A program made the translations under genes and the position numbers. Below, in pieces: positions 55,022-64,000 of a stretch of 64,000 nucleotides of DNA. The notes below the pieces were generated by a model. It was given only the letters and a program-made list of their open reading frames with translations. It was not told the DNA's origin and did not search any database. Source of the DNA: Lichina pygmaea (lineage: Eukaryota > Ascomycota > Lichinomycetes > Lichinales > Lichinaceae); NCBI GenBank assembly GCA_963422465.1, contig OY730169.1, positions 2,666,001 through 2,730,000 of the forward strand. The letters are read 5' to 3'. The first letter of the stretch is position 1. Each line of letters opens with the position of its first letter.

Positions 55022-57801
55022 ATGGGCCGGAAGCCGAATCCCCTCATCTTGGAGTTCTTCGAACGCGGCCAGAAGCTCGAGGATGCAAGCAATCGGTATC
55101 AGCACACGTGCAAAGCCTGCGGCGAGAAGTTTCCCAAAGGCCGCATCGATAGCTTGATGGGACATCTCACCAACAGATGCCCGGCCATTCACTTGAGGGA
55201 CAAGCCACATGCTTTGCGACACCTGCACGACCTCCGGGACGCCAGTGGAGCTGATGTCCCGGAAAGGGCGAGCTCGGCAGCGGTCGCAAACAGGCGCAGA
55301 GCCGGTGCATCGGCGCAGCGACGCGGTGGTGGCGGAGCCGCGACCGAGCATGGCTGGACCCCACTGAGGACGTTGGCCGAGGTCTCAAGAGTCGTTGATC
55401 TGTCGGAGAGGCATACGCCGACGCCACAGGATCATGCTGGAACGGCGGATGAGCTCGATGAGGACGCGATGGCAGAAGACAGGAACGAGGTCGCCGCCGT
55501 TAGTCCTCACTGCGATGATTGGTTGCCTAGAGAATCAAAGGGTCGGTCCTCGGTCACGCTCGCCGGCAGCAGTTTGGGGCAGCCGGTCGTCCTGCGACCC
55601 GAACTGATCGTCCGCGTGTAGATATGGATCCTTCGGCCACCTTGCCCCCGATTCAGATGGATACGCCTTCCATGGGCCCAGACGTTTTTGGAGACTTGCC
55701 CGGCATTGCTCTGACAGCATCGTCCATGGACATGGACCGCGCTTCCGACCTGGTACCGATCGCCGCTCTCGCCGCCAATCATCTAGCCTCTCAGGCATCA
55801 TCCAAGCCCGGGGCGCCTGCCAGGTCACATCCTGATGGGCTGTCCCACTCTGGTCTCTCTGATGAAGTCTTCGCTTGCCGCGGTCCGGAGCCGCGGCATG
55901 CGTTGACATTGCCCGTAAACCCGCTCCTCCTCGGTGGAGCTTCGGACCATATCGCCGGCCCTGAGATGACTGGCCCGTACACGCCTTCTCCGTCCCATCC
56001 CATCGCCATCGACATGCAGCTGTCGCCAAGAGCTTTCGCGTCCTTCAACGTCTCGACGAGCTCGACGCGGCAGAAGTCCCGCAGCCGGTTTTCGCCCAAC
56101 CGACGAAAGGAGGTGCAGATGGTGCGGAAAATAGGCGCCTGCATCCGCTGTCGGATGCTCAAAAAGCCCGTACGATCAGCCGTGTGCACTCTTCGTAGGG
56201 TGCAGCGCTCAGTGGCCTTCTTCTCTAGTGCTCCAACGAACTGCCCTGTGCCACATGCCGCAACGTTGAGAGTGCTCGGCTTTGGACGCAGCCCTGCGTT
56301 CGAACGCGTATCGCGGACGAGTTGAAGCTCTATGCAGCCGGTACGTCTCTTCGGGACTGCCACCGGAGCGCACTCCAGCGAAGGGCTCACAGCGACGCAG
56401 GGCTCTACGGCGTGCTCGCGACGCGGAAAGTGGGACAGCTCAAGACGGGCACTCTTTTCCATCAGTATTCTGGCCAGATCAAGACTACGCACGATCGTGA
56501 GTCGGAAATCTTCGCCGTCTTCAACGCACTCGAAGGAGGTAAGCTGTTCCGCGAGGCAAGCTCCTTCTCTGCCCGTCGTTGTTTCTCATCGGATCGCAGA
56601 CACCCAGCAGGTGCTTATACTCGACCCGGACGGTGATAATGTCACCGGCAAGATTGAAACGTATACGAGAAAGATGATCACGACGCTCGTGGAGCGGGAG
56701 CCGTCGAAATACGTCCAGCCGATACTGAAGTCAATCCTGCAGTTGTCTGATGCCAAAAAGGTAGGACGTCGGTCCGCTTCCTGCCCCATTGCGCGCCGGG
56801 TCCGACATCCACCGACCTTCCTCTTGGGGTAACTCGTGTATCTGGCCGCTCGCAGGACCCCCTCCTCCAACGCGTCCTTGAGTTTTGGTCTGTCAACCGT
56901 ATCTTTGTGGATCTGGGCAAGAAATGGGTCATCTTCCGCACATCGGGCTTGGATGACCTTGATGACCAGTCCGTGGTCGTCGACCACGAGACGGACGAGC
57001 GGTCGTACGAGGTGCTGTGCTTGCAGCTACGAGCTGCTGCCGAGCGGCACGCTGCCCAGCTGTGCAAGGCCTTGCTGAATGAACTGGAGAGACGCTTGCT
57101 GCAGCGCGCGCATAGCGGATGGTTTGAGACGTATCTCGCCACGATCGGGCTGCTCAACTGTATCGAGCGCTCCAGCTGGCTGATGCGCACGTGGAACTAC
57201 GAGAAGTATCAGCGAGAGGTTCGTCGGGCCATTCTCTCCGCCGGGAGACTCTTGGTGGCGTCTGCTGACCGGACATCCTTTGCCCCAAGTGGCCTCTGGA
57301 TCAAAAACCGCTGGATTTTTACCATCAGAGCGAGCGCTTCGCGGACATGCTACACATGCTGCTGAAGATCCGCGGGTTGCCGCCCAAGGCGCCTGGTTCG
57401 TCGCTCAACGGTAGTATCATGTCCACGGCTGACATGACACTACAAGAGCATTCCAGATCGATCAGTGTATCCAGTGAGTCTCCTCTCGTCGTGCTCTCCT
57501 GTCTTGCCCTCTTTTCGTCCTCCATCTCTCTCTCCCACTCTTTTCTTTTCCTTCCATTGTCTTCTTGGAGTCTTCCCGCAACACATGTTTCCCACGCATG
57601 TCGCTCCCGTCCCCACAAACCCAAGCCCCTCCCGGAAAGTAACCGAAAAATGCATTTGGTTTCTTACCACCATCCGTCATCTGTCGTCATTCGACAAAAA
57701 AAGGCAAGGTCCTCGAAGAAAGACAGGACGCGACGTTCGACCCAGACGACTTTAGGAGCTTGGAGTTGAAGCTATGCGCGAAGCTCATGCTGGCCTCTTG
57801 A
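55022..57801 (+). CDS. BED-finger plus Zn2Cys6 transcriptional regulator
   Basis: Start MGRKPNPLILEFFERG at 55022. The first exon carries a BED-like zinc finger (CKACGEKFPKGRIDSLMGH). Later exons in phase: to 56169, 56229-56340, 56401-56538, 56600-56760, 56856-57218, 57290-57473 and 57704-57801. The splice 56169/56229 assembles a Zn2Cys6 cluster: CIRCRMLKKP joins CSNELPCATC, with a last Cys in WTQPCVRTR. Long conserved segments follow (VLEFWSVNRIFVDLGKKWVI, LLNELERRLLQRAHSGWF, FADMLHMLLKIRGLPPKAP), seen in a Pezizomycotina-specific family of putative regulators. The junction between exons 1 and 2 (55600-55660) is unsettled; GTCCGC near 55611 to CGATTCAG at 55657 keeps the frame but gives an intron of only about 47 bp. 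Target genes are unknown. Confidence 0.8.
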
Positions 57802-58976
57802 AAAGGGGGGGAGCCAAAAAAAAGTCCTCCCCGCTCTGTTTCGATCGATGGTGTCGGTTCGACGCCTTTTGAGACATGGTCTCTGAAAGGCTTTTAGTAA
57901 GAAAGAGTCTGGAACGGTCGAGCGTGTGTCGGACCTAGAGAGAGAGAGAGAGAGAGAAGAGGATACGAAGGATCTGATGAGCCGTGGAGATGTGCCTCGC
58001 GAACGAGAACGATTCCCTCCTCTACTTCTTTCCTTCTCCGCCTTGCAACAAGCACTCATCAGTCATTACAGTGAAAACGTTAGCACAAGCATTTTCGATA
58101 GGTACGACTACGATAGACGAGAATTCAAGTACATGCAGTACATGCTCCACCACATCTCTCTTTCATCTCTCTTTCATCTCCTTCCATCCCATTCATCCTC
58201 CACTTTCCATCTCCCCATCTTCTTCTCCCCTAGCACTGTAATCAATCACGACACCTCAACTTTCTCCGACACAAGCTCTTCGAGCCTCCGTCGACCATGC
58301 TTTAGGGATACTCCCGTGGTCCTCTCACACTCCAGCCGACCGAACAAAAAAAAAAAATTTCAAAAAAAGGGATGAGAGTGAGTACAGCACTTTCTGTGCG
58401 GAGTCACCCGACTACTCGATCACGATACCGTACCTTCGTACCGTACCTGCATCTGTGCCACCAAGCATCCAGCAGTGTGCCCCTCCTTTAGGCGTTGTTA
58501 GGCGGATGATTGATGATTGATGATGGAACACGCGGGACTGCGGTCACGTTCGGCTCTGTGAGTACTTACTGAAAGATCCTGTGACTGGTTACGGTATGTG
58601 CAGTACGTCGTAGAAGACGACAGCGAGAAAGAATTGAGGATATGAAAGAAAGAAAGAAAGAAAGAAAAAAAAAAAAAGTCTTTCGACGTGTGCCCGCACA
58701 AGCAGACGAGATATAGCTGGGGAGAGAAGAGGGGTTGAGGGTTCTGGGGAAGGAGGAGGGAGGTTTGGTTGGTTGTCACTTGCAGTATCCAGTATACAGT
58801 ATGTAGTGATCAGACGATGGGTAGGATATAGCAACAAACGTTACAGTCCTTGACGGGGCAGTCTGGTGCTGCCCCGACCATGCATCAATCTCCTCGTTTT
58901 CGTTGGTCGCGCTTGTCCCTCATCTCCATTTGTCCCCCATCGCCTCTGTCCCCTAGCTACTGACGTACAAAGCTCA
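57802..58976. other. 1.2-kb intergenic region
   Basis: No gene recognised. A (GA)n run lies at about 57937-57957, T/C-rich sequence at 58140-58240, and a GAAA/A-rich stretch at 58643-58677. CGTACCTTCGTACCGTACC at about 58430-58448 is another GTAC-type cluster. Confidence 0.55.
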
Positions 58977-60518
58977 TCCCGCCGCGGGCGTCACTCCGCT
59001 GACAGGAGCCAATGTGACGGTGCCGACGGGTTTCTGGACAAGCTCCATGACGCCGTCGACGATGCTCTTGCGCGCGCTCTCGCTCGCCACCTTGCTGCCG
59101 GCCAGATAGTTGAGCCAGATCAGGCGCGAGATGCGTTCGTCTGTCACGAGGCCGATTTCTTCGGCTTCTTGCTCTGGCTTTCGTGTTTGCTTTGCCTGTT
59201 GAGACTGTCGCGGTCGTTGAGCGTCTTCCTTGCTGGCGGTGGTGCTGGTGCTGGTGAGGACCGTGGCGACGGCTTGCGATGGTGACGGTCGAGGAGCGTT
59301 GCCTGTGAGGGGTAGCGGCGGAGACGACGACGGCGTCGGTGATGACGAGGGCAGCGGAGGCCCACTGCCGCTGGTGTTGGTGTACCGCACGTGCAGTCTC
59401 CCGTCCTGGTCCCTGACCAACAGCATCGGCGTACCCTTCGGGCCCTTCCGGCCGCCGCCGAAGATGGCCTTAAAGTCCTGCACCGCTTTGCCAAAGCCGT
59501 CGTCGTCGAACGCGTCCAGGCCCTTCCCTCCTCGCTGTCGATCAAGGTCCGCTTTCTGCGTCCGCGCCGTGATGGCGCGCAGCCAGCCGTCCCGCAGATG
59601 CTGAAAGTCGGTCGTGCGCGTCGGCACGACGCGGAAGACGGTGCGGATGCGGTTCTCTCGCAGCACCTCCGACCACACACGCTCACTCTCGACCGGGTCC
59701 AGCAGCAGGTCCCGCAGTTTCTTCTTCTCCGACAAGATCAAGGCAGTCGCTCCGACGTCCGGTCCCACGGCCTGCTTGACCAAAGCCGTCTGCAGCGTCG
59801 GGATATCGTCGGCGGCGACGTACAACCCCACCACGTACACCTGGATCCCCAGGAAGCTGACCGTGCGGATGCCCAGTCCCGTCAGCTGGTATTCCGTGCG
59901 GGACACGGGCGCGTTGACATCGCGGCTCTCGTCCGTCAACAGCATGGTCCGTGGGAAGGTCGGTACGGACGACGTTCCCGTCGGCACCTGTTCGCCGTCC
60001 TCGTCCTCGTTGGCAGGTCTAGCGCCTTCGCCGGCATTTCTGACCTCCGTTCCACCCGTGGCGCCCATGACGATCGGAGTGCCGGGCGTGAGTTTGTGCA
60101 ACGGGTCGTCATCGGACAAGGCCTCGGTCTTCTCTGTCATCTTCTCGATGTCGACTATGGAGATGGTGCCGATGGTCATGCCGACGACCAGCAGCAGGCC
60201 GAGTCCGGAGATGTACAGCCGACGCATGTAGTACGCTCGTCGTTGCGCCTCGAGCCGGTGGAAGGTGATCGGATCCAGCGGGTTCCGCGGGAGCTTCGAC
60301 ATCTCCGAGATGGGGAGTTCATAGTGAGGGTTGCCGCTCTGCACGCTCCCCGCCGAGACAGGGTTCTGCTGCGTCTTTCCAGCAGGCCGATGTTGCGCGC
60401 GGCGCTGTGCTTGCTGGGCTCGGTAGAGAGGGGAGCCGGCCGGCCGGGCTCGAGATCTTGGACGGAGCCATTGGTGTAATCGCACGCATGTCTGGTGCCT
60501 TGCAAGACCTCTATCCAT
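58977..60518 (-). CDS. aim18: mitochondrial chalcone-isomerase-fold protein, Aim18/Aim46 type
   Basis: Single exon, 513 aa. The N-terminus is Arg-rich without acidic residues (VRLHQWLRPRSRARPAGS), a typical mitochondrial presequence. It is followed by one hydrophobic segment (YISGLGLLLVVGMTIGTISI), suggesting an inner-membrane anchor. The chalcone-isomerase-like domain starts with TEYQLTGLGIRTVSFLGIQVYVVGLYV and includes DGWLRAITART and KGTPMLLVRDQDGRLHV. Yeast Aim18 and Aim46 are mitochondrial members of this fold; reported work links them to haem binding rather than flavonoid chemistry. An insert of about 90 residues, rich in Ser/Pro/Thr, splits the domain before the final helix block (LIWLNYLAGSKVASESARKS). 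Start at 60518 chosen because it precedes the presequence. Confidence 0.85.
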
Positions 60519-62401
60519 TTCTGGGTTGACGAACAGCGGTAAGGCGGACGGTGGATGTCGCTTCTATGCAGGCTTGCGTCGGGATTCAAGATGGTTCTCC
60601 TTGGAGCGCGCTCTCTAGTCAGCCATATACAGTACGGATGAGGTCGGGGCCGGCATGCGTGAGCAGTGGTGAGGACTTACGAACTGTACGCTTACGTACG
60701 GGAGCACGTACTTCTGTACCCTCATTACTTTTGCAAATCTCTACCACTTGAGTCGCAAGACCATGCCACACGTCGTGATCCTGCACCAGGATGCTTTCAA
60801 ACCTGAAGCCCAGCACGCCCAGCCATCCTCGATGCAATTGAGATCTGAAGAGCACAGTGACTTTTTCCGAACGCTTTGAATCTCAAGCAAGCTTCTTACA
60901 GTAGTGCTTTTACATAGCATACATTCTTCACATCTTTGACACTGGATTGAAACGTCACATACGGTATGTTCTTGGCAGATCTCTTCTTCTCCTGACTACT
61001 CCATCAATCCCATCGCAGGCTACGGAACGTACACGTAAGCTTTGACAAGCTGTACCAGAACAGCTGTCGAGAAATCTGGGAAAGTAACAAGATTGTGGAT
61101 GATTTCTTGAGAAATTCCCATCTTGTGATGAATGATAACTGTCACAGCCACGCCCAGAGAAGTCAGGGGCTGGGACTCAGTCGGCCCGGCCGAGCTGGGA
61201 GCTGGCCCGAGGCAGGTGCCTGTTCAAAGTAGAAGCTTTGGAGCTCTTCAGCTATATAGCTAGCTCTTCTTCCTAGCTAGTCAATCAACTCATTACAACT
61301 CCATGATTCTGGTGAGTTCTGTGTAGTGCTGCTTAGTTTCTTCCTAGGCCCGCTACCAATAATTTTGAGACAAAGCACTATCCTAGCTAAGTAATGTGAC
61401 TTGAGGTTCTGTTGGAGTGTTTACTTGGTATCAAATCTGTGGCCAGACTCTAGAGTCACCACTTATAATGTTGACTAAGACTGCATGGGTGGGAAATAGG
61501 TTGGTTTTACTTACCGGTACCTTTGTAGAGGCTGTACGTACGTATGTATGCTGCATACACAAGTTGGACTGCTATACTTGTGCATCTCAGTTCTTTGGTC
61601 AGGACTACAGTGGCATGATGAAAATCTGTGTATAGCCCTATACAGAATCAACTTTGGATACATCCGTCTAATTCATTGGTAGTAATATAACTTCAGTACT
61701 GTGGAGAAGTGTTGATGTCATCACATCACACATGATCATTGCGACTGACGGCATATAGGGGTGTACACAGACTTGTGTCGTGACACGGTGTCAGCCAGAG
61801 CCATTCCCCTCAGCTATACCCGCGGCAGGAGGGTACCTAGATCCCTTGACCACATAACGATGAGCTGACTAGTTGTTCGGCACATGCTCGAGGAATAAAT
61901 CGAGACGCGCAAAGTCCTCATACTCCTGGAGAGTTGGGCCAAGGTCTTTCCGGGCCCATCGGTACCATGCACCTCGAGCGGGGGCGCAAGACCCGGGTCG
62001 AACATCTCAAGAATGTGGCAAGCAGTCGCGTTCTGCATTGGCTTGAGCCGGTAATACTATAGCGCAGGGATGGTTGAAAGGCACAGCTCACCAGTCTGGT
62101 AGATGATCCTGTCATCAAAGCACGTGGGATGAACAGCATAACTGTCTTGTTTCAACTCGCTCCTCCGCTGTAGACCGACAACAGGTGGGATAGCGAGGTT
62201 GGTTTCGATCGAGGCCGAATGCCGACGATGGGCAGGCGCGGGGGAGATTGGGTCACGGTCGACTTTCTCCCTGGACGTCGACCTCCATTATTGAAAGCTC
62301 AAGGGTATGGACGGTGACATTCGCGGCAGAAGTGACGGGAAGCTATAGAGATCCTAACTTACGTAACGCCCTCAGGGCTAAGGTACGGAACCCGGCACCT
62401 G
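60519..62401. other. 1.9-kb intergenic region with a possible gene remnant
   Basis: No intact gene recognised. On the minus strand, about 62140-61870 has coding-like fragments (for example WARKDLGPTLQEYEDFARLD ending LFLEHVPNN and a stop, and CFDDRIIYQT before a GTGAGC site) in differing frames; it may be a decayed host gene or an unrecognised small gene. GTACGTAC palindromes at about 61544. Confidence 0.4.
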
Positions 62402-63343
62402 TCAACGCGTCGGCTCCATCCCGCGCTGAATTACCGTCTCGACGGCCTTCCAATACCTGGCCACGTCCGTGCGCATGTGTCCGACGTGTGGGCTGTCGTC
62501 GTACTTCTCTCTCAGGACGATCCAGCCTTTCTGCTCCGCGTCACGCCCGTGCGACTCGACGTCCTTCCAGTCGACCAAGGCATCCGTCTCGGAATAGATG
62601 TAGCACCGCGGCACGCTCGGACGGACAAGTCGCTTGTCGTTCAAGGCCTGCCGTAGCCGGTCAACCGTATCCCGCCGGTGGAACCGCATGACTGGGATCC
62701 ATAGAGTCCCAAGAATCAGATACACTAGGACCAGCGCCGGTATGCGCAAGTACCAAGGCTGTGGGAGGCCCACGGATACAGCAGATGCGAACCGACGGAA
62801 CTCGGCTCTACCTGGCCCGCTATCGAATATCATCGCATGCAACGGGAGAGCTGAGTCTGTTCGGGCCCCGGCGAAGCTGTCCCGATAGGCTTGTAGGAAG
62901 AGAGAGGCCGTGTGAGAACCAGCATTGGAGAACATGTGCATGAGAGTAAGGGCGCCAGGTCGGTCGACGGCACGGACGATATCGACCACAGGCTTCAGCC
63001 GCTCCATCTGCGCCGCTCTTCGTCGATAGGTCAGATCGGCCATGTCTGTCGTGACCAGCACCAAGCGGGCGGTGGGGTGCGTGGTGGCATAGCCTGCTAT
63101 GTATTTGGCGATGTACCGCGGTGCAGCGTCCATCCAGGAGAAGAGCAAGACCGTGTCTGGCGACGTGGTTCCAGCTCTCGGGGCCAGCCATCCGTTTTCA
63201 ACGGTCACGCCCGCACCAGTCCGAGCAGCAGCAGCAGCAGCAGCGGCAGCAGCAGCAGGCGTTGTCGTCGGCTCTCGAAGGTAGACCGACGAGTTTAGGC
63301 GCATCAGCTGCCCGAGAGGATCCAATGACTTCATATGCGCCAT
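62402..63343 (-). CDS. DUF829/TMEM53-family protein (PaxU-like)
   Basis: Single exon, about 313 aa from MAHMKSLDP (an ATG ten codons upstream is also possible). The alpha/beta-hydrolase-like family features are TVLLFSWMDAAPRYIAKYI, ARLVLVTTDMADLTY, the nucleophile-like region MHMFSNAGSHTASL, FDSGPGRAEF, and a late YIYSETDALVDWKDV followed by DSPHVGHMR, where the last Asp and His of the putative triad would be. Animal TMEM53 is a nuclear-envelope protein, and fungal PaxU occurs in paxilline loci; neither activity is well defined. A run of 11 Ala from a GCA microsatellite interrupts the N-terminal part. One hydrophobic segment (YLRIPALVLVYLILGTLWIP) may be a membrane helix. Nothing nearby suggests an indole-diterpene cluster. 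Confidence 0.85.
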   Translation of the reverse strand: MAHMKSLDPLGQLMRLNSSVYLREPTTTPAAAAAAAAAAARTGAGVTVENGWLAPRAGTTSPDTVLLFSWMDAAPRYIAKYIAGYATTHPTARLVLVTTDMADLTYRRRAAQMERLKPVVDIVRAVDRPGALTLMHMFSNAGSHTASLFLQAYRDSFAGARTDSALPLHAMIFDSGPGRAEFRRFASAVSVGLPQPWYLRIPALVLVYLILGTLWIPVMRFHRRDTVDRLRQALNDKRLVRPSVPRCYIYSETDALVDWKDVESHGRDAEQKGWIVLREKYDDSPHVGHMRTDVARYWKAVETVIQRGMEPTR

Positions 63344-64000
63344 GTCGAGTGATGTCGGCTGTCGTGGGAGCAAGCCGGTCGGTCGAAGGAGAGCAATTCG
63401 CTATCGAAGGTGGCACCGATCCCAACGAGACGACTCGATTGAGGCGCGCTTGTTCTTATAGCCGACATTGAAGAGTGGCATTGACATGCCTCGAGCCTGT
63501 TGCCTTGTTTGCGGCATCGACGGGCTGCAGCGATGTCGACATGGCCGCGGCTCTTCGCCATCGGTCAAGTTGAGTAATCATCGGTCGGCGGGTTTCCATT
63601 CTTCCGATATCTGATTAGCTTTCAATCATGTCTTTTACCGGTAGAGTTTGATATCGGCGTAGCCCTACCCCACGGTTCTACTACTGTAGGCACAGCCGAT
63701 AAGTACAACTTTTGATATACAAGTGCCTCGTATCGGTACGTATGTACGGTACCTCCAAGCGAAATTCGAGAAAAAGCTACTCACGAATTGAAGTTCTGTC
63801 ATTCTTAGCACATCAAACCTTGTGTCATATTAGGTTCCCTCGTGCCGTGGAGCCACACGGGATTGACTGATCGATCTCGATATCAAACTCAATCTTCACG
63901 TAGATCTTCTGGCTGCCATACGAGTACGGTAGGGCAAGCCTGCGGCAGAGAAGCGGCAGAGCTCGGACCGAGGCACGGCTGGCACAGTTGGGAGCTCGAC
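63344..64000. other. window end, nothing recognised
   Basis: Upstream flank of the DUF829 gene. No gene, tRNA or repeat of note apart from short GTACGTATGTACGG sequence at about 63736. Confidence 0.5.

Noticed and set aside
59391-60479. Plus-strand reading frame of 362 codons
   Set aside because: Antisense shadow of the Aim18-type gene, which has clear domain motifs on the other strand.
1-64000. LTR retrotransposons, Polintons or other virus-like elements
   Set aside because: I saw no long terminal repeats, no integrase, capsid or envelope-like frames and no primer-binding-site arrangement; the mobile DNA seen is of LINE, pogo and Tc1 types.

Overview
This window comes from the nuclear genome of a filamentous ascomycete (Pezizomycotina, most likely a sordariomycete). 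Genes are on both strands and are interrupted by short introns (about 47-100 bp) with GT..AG ends. Several products have forms typical of this group: a NUC-1/PalcA-type bHLH regulator, a Pho85/PhoB-type kinase, a cAMP-receptor-like GPCR, a BED plus Zn2Cys6 regulator and a Tad-like LINE. The species cannot be named from the sequence alone. All gene models were spliced by eye; where exon lengths and reading phase agree I give exon coordinates.

Layout. 0-1 kb: C-terminal part of a pogo/Fot1-type transposase, cut by the window edge. 2.4-6.1 kb: RNA polymerase subunit RPABC2 (minus) and, divergently, a ten-finger TFIIIA with an unusual acidic tandem repeat. 6.5-8.6 kb: two insertions of one LINE family, in opposite orientation, each with a target-site duplication. 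8.6-9.1 kb: two minisatellites. 9.2-14 kb: an APC amino acid permease and a GPCR (both minus). 14-17.4 kb: no gene seen. 17.4-20.6 kb: Pho85-type CDK and a divergent Tho1/SARNP homologue. 20.6-25 kb: gene-poor, with a tRNA-like Pol III locus, a Tc1-derived element with terminal inverted repeats, a third LINE tail and a dispersed repeat. 25-28.8 kb: a metallo-beta-lactamase-fold enzyme and an unidentified gene containing a 24-G tract. 29-29.7 kb: several minisatellites. 30.5-32.8 kb: NUC-1-type bHLH factor. 35.8-38.1 kb: Hsp90 with a heat-shock-element array upstream. 39.2-41.5 kb: septin-like GTPase. 43.3-46.5 kb: BLOC-1 subunit 1 homologue, divergent from a peroxisomal ABCD half-transporter. 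47.5-48.6 kb: steroid 5-alpha-reductase-like protein. 50-53 kb: N-terminal methyltransferase, divergent from an aldehyde dehydrogenase. 55-57.8 kb: BED plus Zn2Cys6 regulator. 59-60.5 kb: Aim18-type chalcone-isomerase-fold protein. 62.4-63.3 kb: DUF829/TMEM53 protein.

Most genes are unlinked housekeeping functions: transcription by Pol I/II/III, mRNP export, protein folding, peroxisomal lipid import and protein methylation. One functional pair stands out. A Pho85-type kinase and a NUC-1-type bHLH factor, kinase and target in the phosphate-starvation pathway of other fungi, lie about 12 kb apart, and a CACGTG site sits upstream of the kinase. I saw no clear biosynthetic cluster, no CRISPR array and no LTR-type or virus-like element.

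The intergenic DNA is distinctive. It is full of short GTAC/TACG palindromic runs, homopolymer G or C tracts over 20 bp, and trinucleotide repeats, several of which extend into coding sequence as poly-Asn, poly-Gln or poly-Ala.
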